DNA from: Kribbella caucasensis
GTDB taxonomy: Bacteria > Actinomycetota > Actinomycetes > Propionibacteriales > Kribbellaceae
Length of the DNA: 64,000 nt
NCBI RefSeq assembly: GCF_004361855.1
Contig: NZ_SNWQ01000006.1
Coordinates: forward strand, 124,001 to 188,000
Direction: 5' to 3'
Part shown: positions 7,592 through 16,606 of the stretch, piece after piece
How positions within the stretch are numbered: position 1 is the first letter of the stretch
Layout: each line of letters begins with the position of its first letter
The notes under the pieces: model-generated
Database searches by the model: none
Seen by the model: the letters and a program-made list of their open reading frames with translations, nothing else
What the model was told of the DNA's origin: nothing
Translations under genes and position numbers: made by a program

Positions 7592-10291
7592 TCACTTCGC
7601 GTCGACGGTGATCTCGGCGGCCGTGCCGAACGGGTTCCCACTCGCCTCGCTGAGCTGCACCAGCCGCAGGTACCGCGCGGTGGTCGCCTGGATCGGCACC
7701 CACTTCGCGTCCGGGCTGTTCGCGAACGTCCCCTTCGCCACCGGCTTACCCCAGTTCGTGCCGTCGGCGCTGAGGTAGATCTCGTAGTCGGCGATCCGGC
7801 CGTTCGTCGCGCCCTGCCGGGTCAGGTAGGTGATCGCGCACACCGACTTCGAGGCACCGAGGTCGAGCTGGATCTCATGCGGTGGCGGGGTCTGCTTGGC
7901 GTACCACTCGGTGTGCCAGAAGGTCGCCGGATTCCCGTCGATCGCGTTGGTCGCAGGGCCGTTCTCGCCGATGGTCTCCTCGCTGTCGACGAACGTGACC
8001 GCGACCGGGCTACTCGCCGCCGTTACGCAACTCAGTCGTACGGCGGCGGTGGTGGCAAGCTCGTGCGTCGATCTGGCCTGCTCAAAGTTTGCGGTGGCGC
8101 CGAGAGCGGCCGTCCCGGCCGGAGCCTCGGCGGGTGGCGTTGCGGTGAAGGCCATGGTCCGGGTCGCGCCCGCCGCGATGGTTCCGATGGTCTGGTTGCT
8201 AGGAGCAACGGTCCAGCCGGCCGGGACCGTCAGGGTAACGGTGACGCCGGTGGCCGATGCGTTGGTGGTGTTGGCGACGGTGACCGTGAGGGTTGCGGAT
8301 TCGCCCGGGACCACCGTCTGACGATCCACGGCCGCCACGACCCGCAGTACGGGCTTGAGGGTTAGCGGGGTCGCCTGGTGGCCGTCGGGGAGTTGCTGGA
8401 CGAGACCGCCGGTGGTGTCGAAGGTGGCGACCATGCGGGTGATGGCGTTGACCAGGGTGATGGTGTCGCGGTTCTTGGTGAGCTGCCAGCGTTGCAGGCG
8501 GTTGGTGGCGTCGCAGGTCTGCGCGGTGATCGGGGTACCGGGCTCGAGTGGGGTGTTGAGGTAGCGGGTGCCGAGCCGGGACTCGGCGCAGCGCCCGGTC
8601 GCCAGGTTGGTCAGCGTGTAGTAGCCGTCGGTCGTGGGCGTGACGTCCCAGGCCGACTCGGTGTTGCTGAGGGCGAGTTGTGACCCTTCAGCGGTATCCT
8701 TGGGGCCGAGGAATTTCTTGCCAGCGGCAACCGTGTAGGTGCCGGCCGCGATCGGCGTACGGTTGACGTTGTCGAAACCCGGTGCGCGGCCGACCGCATC
8801 GGCGCGCGCGGCGAAGTCGGCGTACGTGGCGTCCGGCTTCGGATCACCCCAGGTCGTCTGGGCGATGTAGCGGAGCGGCATCCGGACCTCGGCCTCGATC
8901 TCGTTCTCGGTGTTCCCGGAACCGTTGTCCGGCCAGAGGGTGATCTTGGCGCCGGTGATTCCGTTGCGATCGGCAACGGTCTCGCCGTCGAACTTCAGCG
9001 GCGTCCAGCCCGAGTCGAAGAGCTGCTGGGGATTGGTCTTGAACCCGCCGCGGACGTTGTAGAGCGCGTACGCCGAGTTCATCACCTGACGTCCTTCGGC
9101 CAGCAACTGACTCGGCTTCACGCCGCTGCCGAGCCAGTGCTCGACGACGATGTCGCGGTCCAGTGGGACGGTGGTGGCGCTGGTGATCCCGTCGTTCCAG
9201 ATCCGCAGCGTCTTGCCCTTGGCCTTCACGTAGGCGTTGACCCGGTTGATGAAGTCGACGAACGCGTCCTGCGGTACGGCGTCCGGGCCGAACTTCTCCC
9301 GCGCATAGGCCAGCATCTGCGGATAACGCGCATAGTCGGAGCCGAGCATGTACTCGTCCGCGCCCATGTGCCAGTACGGCGTCCGGAACACCTCGAAGTA
9401 CTCGTCGATCAGGTCGGTCAGGAACGTGAACGCCTCGGGCTTGGTGATGTCGAGGCGGCTGACCTGCTTCGCGCCGGTGTTGTCGGTGAGCTGCAGGTCG
9501 GGACGATTGCGGATCCACGGCTCGATGTGTCCGGGCGAGTTGATCTCGGGAACGAGGGTGAGGTGGTAGCGGTCCGCGAGCCGTTGCAGGGCGGCGATCT
9601 GGGCCTTGGTGTAGTAGCCCCACTCGACCGACTCGGGGTGGACGTCACTCTTCACTTTGAGTTCGACCCAGAGCTGGTTGAGCTTCAGGTACGCCGCGTC
9701 CTTGATCAGCCGCTCGAACCACTCGGTCGACACGTTGATCAGACAGGCGCACACACCGACCCCGCGCTCGGCGTACGACGGGACGTCGGTGACGTGGCCC
9801 GCGGGGATCGACTGGCCGGATCGGAACAGCTGCAGGACCGTTCGGGTCCCGTAGAAAGCGCCAGTGTCGGTCTTCGCGGTGATCGTGATCGTCCGGCCGA
9901 CGTTCAACTCGTAGCCCTCGGCCCCTAAATCATCGCGACTCCCGTCAAGAGCAAGCGTGATGTCGCCGAGGCGTGTGGACGTGGTTTGCACAACGGGCAC
10001 GCTCCGCCCGAGGAGCTCCTTCGCATCACCTGCAAAGGTGTTCGCGTCGTCGTGGACGGACGTCTGCCGGGGCTGCACGACGATCCGATTCTGCTTGCCG
10101 AGCTGGAACTGACCGGCTGCGGGCTGCCAACCCGTCAGCGCAGGTATGGCCGGCGGCGCAGCAAGGGAAGCGGAGGCGGGCGAGGCGGAGGCGGGCGGGC
10201 CGGCAGCTAGGCCGGTGCTGAGCACCAGCACGGCGGACAGGGCGGCGGCGACCCAGCGCCGATGCGAGTGATGGGGGCGGAAGAGCTTCAT
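7592..10291 (-). CDS. Secreted beta-N-acetylhexosaminidase, GH20, multidomain
   Basis: 899 residues. A long signal peptide (1-36) is followed by the GH20 N-terminal domain (about 60-165), the catalytic barrel (about 170-480; VPEINSPGHIEPW and WHMGADEYM with the Asp-Glu catalytic pair near 313-314), a ricin-like trefoil (about 505-640; ATGRCAES, QTCDATNRLQRWQL), a NEW3-type beta-sandwich (about 645-740) and a C-terminal F5/8 type C domain (about 755-899; DGNPATFWHTEW). It should cleave terminal GlcNAc or GalNAc from polymeric or glycoprotein glycans. GAGGAG precedes the ATG. The upstream RpiR gene and downstream fucosidase suggest one amino-sugar/fucose glycan locus. Confidence 0.9.
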   Translation of the reverse strand: MKLFRPHHSHRRWVAAALSAVLVLSTGLAAGPPASASPASASLAAPPAIPALTGWQPAAGQFQLGKQNRIVVQPRQTSVHDDANTFAGDAKELLGRSVPVVQTTSTRLGDITLALDGSRDDLGAEGYELNVGRTITITAKTDTGAFYGTRTVLQLFRSGQSIPAGHVTDVPSYAERGVGVCACLINVSTEWFERLIKDAAYLKLNQLWVELKVKSDVHPESVEWGYYTKAQIAALQRLADRYHLTLVPEINSPGHIEPWIRNRPDLQLTDNTGAKQVSRLDITKPEAFTFLTDLIDEYFEVFRTPYWHMGADEYMLGSDYARYPQMLAYAREKFGPDAVPQDAFVDFINRVNAYVKAKGKTLRIWNDGITSATTVPLDRDIVVEHWLGSGVKPSQLLAEGRQVMNSAYALYNVRGGFKTNPQQLFDSGWTPLKFDGETVADRNGITGAKITLWPDNGSGNTENEIEAEVRMPLRYIAQTTWGDPKPDATYADFAARADAVGRAPGFDNVNRTPIAAGTYTVAAGKKFLGPKDTAEGSQLALSNTESAWDVTPTTDGYYTLTNLATGRCAESRLGTRYLNTPLEPGTPITAQTCDATNRLQRWQLTKNRDTITLVNAITRMVATFDTTGGLVQQLPDGHQATPLTLKPVLRVVAAVDRQTVVPGESATLTVTVANTTNASATGVTVTLTVPAGWTVAPSNQTIGTIAAGATRTMAFTATPPAEAPAGTAALGATANFEQARSTHELATTAAVRLSCVTAASSPVAVTFVDSEETIGENGPATNAIDGNPATFWHTEWYAKQTPPPHEIQLDLGASKSVCAITYLTRQGATNGRIADYEIYLSADGTNWGKPVAKGTFANSPDAKWVPIQATTARYLRLVQLSEASGNPFGTAAEITVDAK

Positions 10292-10316
10292 CGTCGGTCT
10301 CCTCGGGGCGGCGAGT

Positions 10317-10392
10317 GGGACGGAGTACTTGGTGGCGGGGCGGACGGAGTGCTTAGTGGCGGGGGCGGCGAGTGCGGACGGAGTGTTTGGGG
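10317..10392. repeat. Three short imperfect direct repeats
   Basis: The unit GGACGGAGTRYTTRGTGGCG occurs at about 10318, 10342 and 10377, the last one shortened. The block spans the 60-base gap before the GH20 gene and the last codons of the RpiR gene, encoding its terminal TRRPRH. It looks like a local duplication. Confidence 0.5.
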
Positions 10393-11264
10393 CTGATTTC
10401 TTCGGTGAGGTCGATGGCGCGGGCGGCTCGGTCCGAGGTCAGCTGGGCGACGCGGATGTAGAGGCAGTCGGCGACCACCAGCTGCGAGTGCCGCGCGGCC
10501 AGACCTCCACTGCGGAAGGAGGTTTCCAGTACTGCGGTCGCCAGCACCTCGTCGGCTACCGCGGCAAGTGGCGAACGCGGGTCGCTGGTGATCGCGATGA
10601 TCGTCGCGCCGCGATCGCGGGCGAGTTCGACCGGCTCGAGGACTTCGGCGGTCGCGCCCGAATGCGAGACGGCGACGACGACATCGTCACGAGTGAGCAG
10701 CGCGGCCGACGTGGCGGCACCGTGTACCTCGGACCAGGCGCGGACCTGCGCACCGATCCGGAACAGCCGCATCTCCAGCTCGGTCGCGATCGTGGAGCTG
10801 CCGCCGACGCCGTACACGTCGATCCGGGACGCCGTGGCCAGTATTTGCGCGGCCCGGTCAAGTGCGTCGAGATCGAGCTGCTCGACGGTCTGCGTGATCG
10901 CCCGGATATCGGCGTTGGCGACGACCGTGGCCACTCGCCCGACCGTGTCGTCGTCGCTGATCAGCGGGCCGAGATCGGTGCTCCAGCCCGGTACCTCGGC
11001 CCGCCCGAGCTGAGTGGCGAGCGCGATCCGCAGCTGCTGGTGACTGGTCAGCCCGAGCGCCTGGGCGAACCGCGTCACACTCGCCTGCGACACCCCGGCC
11101 CGGGCGGCCAGCGCCGCGGTCGACAGTTCCGCGGCGACGGCCGGCTCAGCCAATACGGTCTCGGCCACCTGCCGCAACGCCCCGGTCAGCCTCGGCAGAG
11201 TCGCTCGCACCCGGTCCGCGATATCGGGACCACTGGTGCTGCCAAGAGACCGGGACTCGGACAT
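10353..11264 (-). CDS. RpiR/MurR family transcriptional regulator (HTH_6 + SIS)
   Basis: 303 residues from ATG 11264; no clear Shine-Dalgarno is visible and an earlier TTG at 11273 is in frame. The N-terminal helix-turn-helix domain (about 15-85; ELSTAALAARAGVSQASVTRFAQ) is followed by a SIS sugar-phosphate domain (about 115-260; RIDVYGVGGSSTIATELEMR, DVVVAVSHSGATAEVL). RpiR proteins usually sense phosphosugars such as GlcNAc-6P or MurNAc-6P. Its place just upstream of GH20 and GH29 fits control of amino-sugar use. A perfect 9+7+9 inverted repeat lies 13 bases upstream of the start, likely its own operator. Confidence 0.88.
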   Translation of the reverse strand: MSESRSLGSTSGPDIADRVRATLPRLTGALRQVAETVLAEPAVAAELSTAALAARAGVSQASVTRFAQALGLTSHQQLRIALATQLGRAEVPGWSTDLGPLISDDDTVGRVATVVANADIRAITQTVEQLDLDALDRAAQILATASRIDVYGVGGSSTIATELEMRLFRIGAQVRAWSEVHGAATSAALLTRDDVVVAVSHSGATAEVLEPVELARDRGATIIAITSDPRSPLAAVADEVLATAVLETSFRSGGLAARHSQLVVADCLYIRVAQLTSDRAARAIDLTEEISPKHSVRTRRPRH

Positions 11265-11276
11265 CTGAATCAACCA

Positions 11277-11301
11277 TTCACCGATTGGGTAGATCGGTGA
11301 A
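11277..11301. promoter_or_regulatory. Perfect inverted repeat, likely RpiR operator
   Basis: TTCACCGAT, a seven-base spacer, then ATCGGTGAA. The arms are perfect and lie 13 bases upstream of the RpiR start codon, a good position for autoregulation. Confidence 0.55.
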
Positions 11302-11443
11302 ACAGTGCGTCAGAGCCCGAAGCATGTCAAGAGCTAACTGCAACCCGCGCGACGCGGCTTTGGGCACGCACCAGTCGTCGTCGAAGGCGAAACGTGACCG
11401 GCCGGTGCCCAAGGTCGACCGTGGCGCGTCGGTTGGGGCTGAC

Positions 11444-12625
11444 TCATTCCGCGAGCGCGGGAGCTTTCTCTAGGTCCTCGATTTGCTCCAGTTCGGGGTT
11501 GCGGCGGAGGACCAGGATCAGGCCGAGCACGATTACGCCGAGGACCGCGCCAATCGGCGGGAGGGCCTGGACGCCGAGGAGGTGGATGACCACCCCACCG
11601 ACGATCCCGGACAGCCCCGCGCCGAGGTAGATCGCGGAGGCGTTGAGCGCGAGCAGCAGTCCGCCGCCCGAACCGAGCTCGAGCAGCAGGTTCTGCACCG
11701 GTGGGTTGAACGCCCAGGTGAATCCACTCCAGACGAACAACGCGACCGCCGCGCCGCCCACACTGACCGCGGTGACATCGAACGTGCCGACCACCACGAT
11801 GAATCCGATCATGGCGACCGTCAGCGTGCTCAGGCTGCCGTAGCGGTCGGTCGCGCGTCCGCCGACCCAGTTGCCGAGCACTGCACCCAGTCCGTAGATC
11901 AGCAGCAGCACGCTGACCACTCCACCCGTCAGGTCAGCGGTCTTGTCCAGCAACGGGACGACGTAGATGTAGACACTCATCGTCGCCAGCACACCCAGCA
12001 CGGTCATCGCCAGCACGATCTGCACCCGACGGTCGGCCGCCCCGGCGAACCGCTCCCGCAGACTGACCGCCGGAGGCGCATCCACCCGCGGCAGCGCAGC
12101 CCGCACCGCAACAGCAACCACGACGGCAACTGCTGCGACCAACGCGAACACCCCGCGGTACCCCAGGCTCCCCTCGAGCAGACTGCCAGCCGGTACGCCG
12201 AGAACGAGCGCGAACGTGAGTCCACCGAACACCACCGCAACAGCACGGCCACGTTCCGCCGGTGGCAGTAGGCCCGTCGCGAACAGCGTGGCAGCCGGGG
12301 TGTACGCGGCCGCACCGAAGGCGGCGACGATCCGGCCGACGATCAGCACCGGGTAGTTCGTCGCGACGGCGGCGATCACGTTGCCCAACGCGGCCATCAA
12401 CAGCGCCGCGATCAGCAGAGTGCGGCGCTCCCGGCGACCCGTGAGCGAGGCCAGCAGCGGTGCGCCGACGGCGTACGAGAGGGCGAAGGCGGTGGCGAGC
12501 TGGCCGGCGGCGGTCAGTGAGACATGCAGCTCCGAGCTTACCGAGGGCAGCACGCCGGAGACGACGTACGCACTGGTGCCGACCGCGAACGCGCCGGCCG
12601 CCAGCAGGTAGATCCGTGCGGACAT
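11444..12625 (-). CDS. MFS transporter, DHA1/arabinose-efflux type
   Basis: 393 residues with about twelve hydrophobic helices throughout. It begins MSARIYLLAAGAFAVGTSAYVVSGVLPSVS, typical of the AraJ/YdhP branch of major facilitator exporters, and has the conserved loop LTGRRERRTLLIAAL (motif A-like) near residue 65. Shine-Dalgarno GGAGAG precedes the ATG. The divergent ArsR gene (12706) and a near-perfect palindrome between the two starts indicate repressor-controlled drug or metabolite export. The substrate cannot be told from sequence. Confidence 0.87.
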   Translation of the reverse strand: MSARIYLLAAGAFAVGTSAYVVSGVLPSVSSELHVSLTAAGQLATAFALSYAVGAPLLASLTGRRERRTLLIAALLMAALGNVIAAVATNYPVLIVGRIVAAFGAAAYTPAATLFATGLLPPAERGRAVAVVFGGLTFALVLGVPAGSLLEGSLGYRGVFALVAAVAVVVAVAVRAALPRVDAPPAVSLRERFAGAADRRVQIVLAMTVLGVLATMSVYIYVVPLLDKTADLTGGVVSVLLLIYGLGAVLGNWVGGRATDRYGSLSTLTVAMIGFIVVVGTFDVTAVSVGGAAVALFVWSGFTWAFNPPVQNLLLELGSGGGLLLALNASAIYLGAGLSGIVGGVVIHLLGVQALPPIGAVLGVIVLGLILVLRRNPELEQIEDLEKAPALAE

Positions 12626-12653
12626 CAGGGGTCTCTCCAGGGGATCGAGGTTA

Positions 12654-12686
12654 TTCGACGACGATCGTACTACGATAATCGTCGAA
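12654..12686. promoter_or_regulatory. 33-base near-perfect palindrome, shared MFS/ArsR operator
   Basis: The palindrome runs from TTCGACGA to TCGTCGAA around an ATCGTA.TACGAT core; 14 of 16 base pairs are symmetric. It lies 28 bases from the MFS start and 19 bases from the ArsR start. A further TCGTACTAT partial site abuts the ArsR start. Confidence 0.65.
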
Positions 12687-12705
12687 GTTCGATAGGCGTC
12701 GTACT

Positions 12706-13029
12706 ATGGACACCGTGAGTTCCTCGAAACAACTGCCGCAGCCGGATCGGGACGAGATCCGCATCGACGCCGTGCTCCAGGCCCTGGGTGAGCCGGTGCG
12801 GCTGTTGATCGTCCGCACGCTCGCGGACGTGCCGGGCGGTATCGCGTGCGGTGAGCTCGACCTGCCGGTGACGGCGTCGACCCGAGCTCACCACCTCCGC
12901 ACCCTGCGCGAGGCCGGCGTGCTCACCACCCACACCGACGGCACCCGGCGGATCAGCGCCCTCCGCCGCGACGACCTGGACGCCCTCTACCCCGGCCTGA
13001 TCGACGGAGTCCTCGCCGCCAAGCGCTGA
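12706..13029 (+). CDS. ArsR-family helix-turn-helix regulator
   Basis: 107 residues: a single winged-helix domain with LQALGEPVRLLIVRTLAD, LDLPVTASTRAHHLRTLREAGVLTTHTDGTRR and a short tail. No metal-binding cysteine pair (CxC) is present, so this is a non-metal ArsR type, common beside MFS exporters. The ATG has no Shine-Dalgarno, and a GTG nine bases on is in frame; the transcript may be leaderless. The operator at 12654-12686 suggests it represses both itself and the divergent exporter. Confidence 0.85.
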   Translation: MDTVSSSKQLPQPDRDEIRIDAVLQALGEPVRLLIVRTLADVPGGIACGELDLPVTASTRAHHLRTLREAGVLTTHTDGTRRISALRRDDLDALYPGLIDGVLAAKR

Positions 13030-13055
13030 CCCATCTGGCGGCGAGGACCTGTTCG

Positions 13056-15659
13056 TCAGGGAGTGACCGGGACGAACTTGGTGTAGCTGGTGCGGAGGTA
13101 GTTGAGCCCCGAGGGGTTCGAGACGGTGACATGTCCCGTGGTGCCCGCGGCGAACTGGTAGCGGCCGAGCAGGATCCACTTCATTCCGCCGGTCCGCTGA
13201 TCGATGTCGATGGTCGCCGTCCCGGTCGCGTGGGTGACGGTGTAGCGCGCGGCCGCGGTGCCGTTGCTGTGGTTGGGCACCCAGGTGTAGACGTCGTACG
13301 AACCCGCACTGGGCAGATCGGGCCGCCACTCGGCGGACTTGCCAGAGCCATTGGAGGCACGGGTCCCCGAGGACAGCCAGCCAGGCACACTCGACGGCGC
13401 CCAGACTCCGGTCTCGGTGTAGCCGGAGTCGGTCTCCTTGACTCCGATGATCGACATCGGCAGCGGGGTGACCGAGACGGTCGCCGCCGCCGACTCGTTG
13501 CCGCTGAGATCGACGGCCTTGACCTCCAGGGTGTACGCCACGTTGTTCGCCAGTTCCTCTACCAGGATGCCCTGCGCAACCAGCCCGGGGTTGCCGATGT
13601 TGCCGACGGGCTCATCCACGGTCTTCAGTACCCCGTTGGTGTAGATGTTGTAGCCGAGGAGATCCAGCTCGGGGTTCTGGTTCCAGTACAGGACGGCCTC
13701 ACCGTTGGCGGCCTCACCCACCAGACCGGTGGGGGTCGTCGGCGCCTGGGTGTCCACTGGCACCGGTACTGCGACCGGGGCGGACGGCGCTGACTCGTTG
13801 CCCGACCGGTCAACGGTGCTGACGGACAACTGGTACGTCTGCCCCGCGACCAACTCGTGCAGCTGGAACGATCCGCGGCGAATCGGGTTGGCGGTCTGTC
13901 GACGGCCGTCCAGGTAGACGTGGTGGCCCATCACATCCGGTCCGGTCACTGGGGTCCACTGGAGGTTGAGGACGGCGTCACCTGTTATCGGGAAGGTCTG
14001 GACGCTCTTGGTGACGTTCGTCGGGGTGGCCGGTGGAGTGGAGTCGGTGGCGGGCGATGGGATGAACTTCACCGCATCGGCACGCAGGAAGCCCACGTCT
14101 CCCACCGGTTTGCTGAGCTCGACCCACCCGGTGGAGCCGGCGGCGAACTGATGGTTGCCGAGTCGCACCCAGCGATCGACGCCTACCGACTCCGGAGGAT
14201 TCACCGGGTTCGTCCCCGCGCTGCTGTTGATCAGGTAGCTCGAGCTCGCCACGCTGTCACCGGTGACCCACGCGTACACGTCGTAGCGGCCGGCTGCTGG
14301 TAGTTGCGGAGTCCAACGCGCAGTACTGGACGACGAGGATGCGTAGCGGGTGTCCGTGTCGTGCCAGCCCTTCACTGTCGTGGTGCTGGTCCACGAACCG
14401 ACCTCGGAATAGCCGGTTCCACCGTTGTCGACCACCACTGTCGGCACGAACTTCACTGCATCGGCCCGGAGCGTCCCGGTCGCCCCCGCGTTGTTGACGA
14501 GCTGGACCTTTGCGCCGGTCCCCGGTGTCATCGTGTACAGACCGAGGTCGATCCACTGCTGCCCGGCCTTGGTCTGGTCAACCAGAACGTTGGTGGTGCC
14601 GCCGTCGTGGGTCACGGCGTACCGGGCCGCCGTACTGCCGCTCCTGATGAAGTCCGGGTTCCAGGCGTACACCTCGTACGACTGTGCGGTCGGCAGCGTC
14701 GGCGTCCAGGTGGCCGAGGACCCGGTGGGGGCGGCCCGGCGGGTCAGCTTGTCCTGATAGCCGTACGCGTCACCGGCGGCCGACCACGTACCGGTCTCGG
14801 CGTAGCCCGGATCACCGTTGTCCACCATGATCTCGCCCGGTGCGCTCTCACTGCTGGACTCGACCGGCCGGTAGTACCGGAAGTAGTCCCAGGTGGTCTC
14901 CCCCGGCAGGTTGTCCTCGGTCACTGGTTCGGTGTAGCCGAGGGTGGTGAGCCAGACGTTCTGCAGCGCGTGCGGACCGGGGTAGTCGAGGGTGCGGTTC
15001 AGTACGCCGTCGACGTAGAAGTTGATCTTCGACGGGAGCCACTCGTAGCCGTAGGTGTGGTACCCGTCCGCCGAGTTCGGACCGGTGTAGACGCCGCCCG
15101 GGTTGCCGATGTGCTGCGGGACGGTCCAGTGCGTGTGCTGCTGAATCGTCATCGGCGCATGCGAGTCGATCTCGAACCCGTCGATCTCGTTGAACCGGTT
15201 GTAGGGCCCCTTGTACGCCGGCGTGTCCGGCACGTAGTCAGCCAGACCCATCTGCCAGAACGCGGAGTGGAATCCCTTGTCGCCCCAGAGTTTCGCCCGG
15301 GTCTCGTAGTACCCGTAGCCGAAGGTCTTCTTCGAGATGATGCCGCCGCAGGTGTAGCCCGTGTCACCGTGTTGCTCTTTCTCCAAAGCAATGTGCATCA
15401 CCCCGCCGCCGACCGTGACGTTGCCCGGGTCGTTCATGCAGATCGCCTTGGAGCCCTCGCGCTTGTACCAATCGTTCGCGTTGAGGGTGAGCCCTGGGAA
15501 CTCGTCCGACCAGTCGAGCTGATAGCCGGCCGGTGCGTAGTTCGGTCCGGGCGGTGGATCGGCCGCGGCCGGCGCGGTGCCGGCGACCGCGGAGGCGGTC
15601 AAAGTCGAGGCGATCAGGGTGAGTGCGGCCAGGAATCGGACAGGGCGGCGGACGGTCAT
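13056..15659 (-). CDS. Secreted GH16 beta-glucanase-like enzyme with golvesin-type and FN3 repeats
   Basis: 867 residues. Signal peptide 1-34; GH16 domain about 40-265 with the catalytic ExDxxE motif in NEIDGFEID near residue 160. After it come a golvesin-C-like beta domain (about 275-410), a second copy (about 412-535), two fibronectin type III domains (about 545-735) and a third golvesin-like copy (about 740-867). The repeats share TARWTPQLPAAGRYDVYAW-type segments. GH16 enzymes cut beta-1,3/1,4-glucans, agarose-type or related galactans; which one cannot be decided. The accessory domains probably bind polysaccharide or the cell surface. GGGAG precedes the ATG. The gene is convergent with the ArsR gene. 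Confidence 0.87.
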   Translation of the reverse strand: MTVRRPVRFLAALTLIASTLTASAVAGTAPAAADPPPGPNYAPAGYQLDWSDEFPGLTLNANDWYKREGSKAICMNDPGNVTVGGGVMHIALEKEQHGDTGYTCGGIISKKTFGYGYYETRAKLWGDKGFHSAFWQMGLADYVPDTPAYKGPYNRFNEIDGFEIDSHAPMTIQQHTHWTVPQHIGNPGGVYTGPNSADGYHTYGYEWLPSKINFYVDGVLNRTLDYPGPHALQNVWLTTLGYTEPVTEDNLPGETTWDYFRYYRPVESSSESAPGEIMVDNGDPGYAETGTWSAAGDAYGYQDKLTRRAAPTGSSATWTPTLPTAQSYEVYAWNPDFIRSGSTAARYAVTHDGGTTNVLVDQTKAGQQWIDLGLYTMTPGTGAKVQLVNNAGATGTLRADAVKFVPTVVVDNGGTGYSEVGSWTSTTTVKGWHDTDTRYASSSSSTARWTPQLPAAGRYDVYAWVTGDSVASSSYLINSSAGTNPVNPPESVGVDRWVRLGNHQFAAGSTGWVELSKPVGDVGFLRADAVKFIPSPATDSTPPATPTNVTKSVQTFPITGDAVLNLQWTPVTGPDVMGHHVYLDGRRQTANPIRRGSFQLHELVAGQTYQLSVSTVDRSGNESAPSAPVAVPVPVDTQAPTTPTGLVGEAANGEAVLYWNQNPELDLLGYNIYTNGVLKTVDEPVGNIGNPGLVAQGILVEELANNVAYTLEVKAVDLSGNESAAATVSVTPLPMSIIGVKETDSGYTETGVWAPSSVPGWLSSGTRASNGSGKSAEWRPDLPSAGSYDVYTWVPNHSNGTAAARYTVTHATGTATIDIDQRTGGMKWILLGRYQFAAGTTGHVTVSNPSGLNYLRTSYTKFVPVTP

Positions 15660-15733
15660 CAGACGGCTCCCAACGTTTCAGGCGTGGGACGAAGATATGA
15701 CCAAGCGGTTTCGGTGTCCATAGTACGGATGCT

Positions 15734-16606
15734 CTATCCGCAATATGCGGCACCACGGCCCAGCCAGGGACGGGCCGGCGGGCCGGTCACCCCGACGTCG
15801 GCTGCGAACAGGTGACCGCTCCCGACCGGCGGTCGATCGAGTCCGAGCGAGGCCGTGGTGATCACCACAGTGCTGCCCTGGAAGCAGACCGCGGTCGGCC
15901 TGGGGACCGGCAGTTCGACCGTGGCCAGGAGTTCGCCCGTCGGCGCGTATCGGCGGACCTCGCTCGCATCCCAGACCGCCACCCAGACGCAGCCCTCATC
16001 GTCCAGCACCAGTCCGTCGGGATTGCCGCCGCTGATCTCGACGATGGTGGTGCGCTCGCCCGGTCTTCCGTCGTACAGGGTGATGGCTTCGAGGCGGCGG
16101 TGCGGGAGGGTGTCGACGAAGTACAGGGTGCGGCCGTCCGGGCTGAAGTCGATGCCGTTAGCAACGGTCAGGCCACCCAGCATGGTCTCGACCTCGCCGT
16201 CCACCGAGAGCCGGAACAGGGCGGCGCGGGGTGCGCGCGGAATGGCCTGTGAGCCGGCCCAGAAGCTGCCGTCCGGATGGCACGCGCCGTCGTTCAGCTG
16301 ATCCTGCCCGGCGGTCAACCCGGTGACCAGCGGCGTGACGACACCGTCCTCCGCCAGGTGCGCGAACCCCTCCCGTACCGCGAGCGCCCAGCCCGCACCC
16401 GGAGCCGCCAGCGGCACTGCGACCCCTACCGGGCCACCGACCTCGTAGTCCCGCAGTACGGTCAGAACCCCGTCGGCCAGGCGGCCCCGGTGCACCCGCC
16501 CGGCCAAGATGTCGACCCAGATCAGCTCACCGGTCCTGGGATCGAGACGCGGCGATTCCCCTTGTACATAAGAGGTCGAGGAGATGCGGTCAGCTCTTGA
16601 CCGCAC
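15734..16606 (-). CDS. SMP-30/gluconolactonase family lactonase
   Basis: 290 residues forming a six-bladed propeller: GESPRLDPRTGELIWVDILAGRVHR, LNDGACHPDGSFWAG, VANGIDFSPDGRTLYFVDT and NPDGLVLDDEGCVWVA are the family's metal-site segments. Such enzymes open sugar lactones (for example gluconolactone or aldonolactones) or related esters. The ATG overlaps the end of the upstream permease gene by 17 bases, so it is the last gene of the ABC importer operon. The adjacent aldolase/dehydratase operon points to lactone hydrolysis in a sugar-acid pathway. Confidence 0.85.
   Translation of the reverse strand: MRSRADRISSTSYVQGESPRLDPRTGELIWVDILAGRVHRGRLADGVLTVLRDYEVGGPVGVAVPLAAPGAGWALAVREGFAHLAEDGVVTPLVTGLTAGQDQLNDGACHPDGSFWAGSQAIPRAPRAALFRLSVDGEVETMLGGLTVANGIDFSPDGRTLYFVDTLPHRRLEAITLYDGRPGERTTIVEISGGNPDGLVLDDEGCVWVAVWDASEVRRYAPTGELLATVELPVPRPTAVCFQGSTVVITTASLGLDRPPVGSGHLFAADVGVTGPPARPWLGRGAAYCG
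15738..15750. promoter_or_regulatory. Inverted repeat CCGCA-ATA-TGCGG upstream of GH16
   Basis: A perfect 5+3+5 inverted repeat overlapping the stop codon of the SMP-30 gene, 79 bases upstream of the GH16 start codon. It could be an operator for GH16; no regulator can be assigned. Confidence 0.3.
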
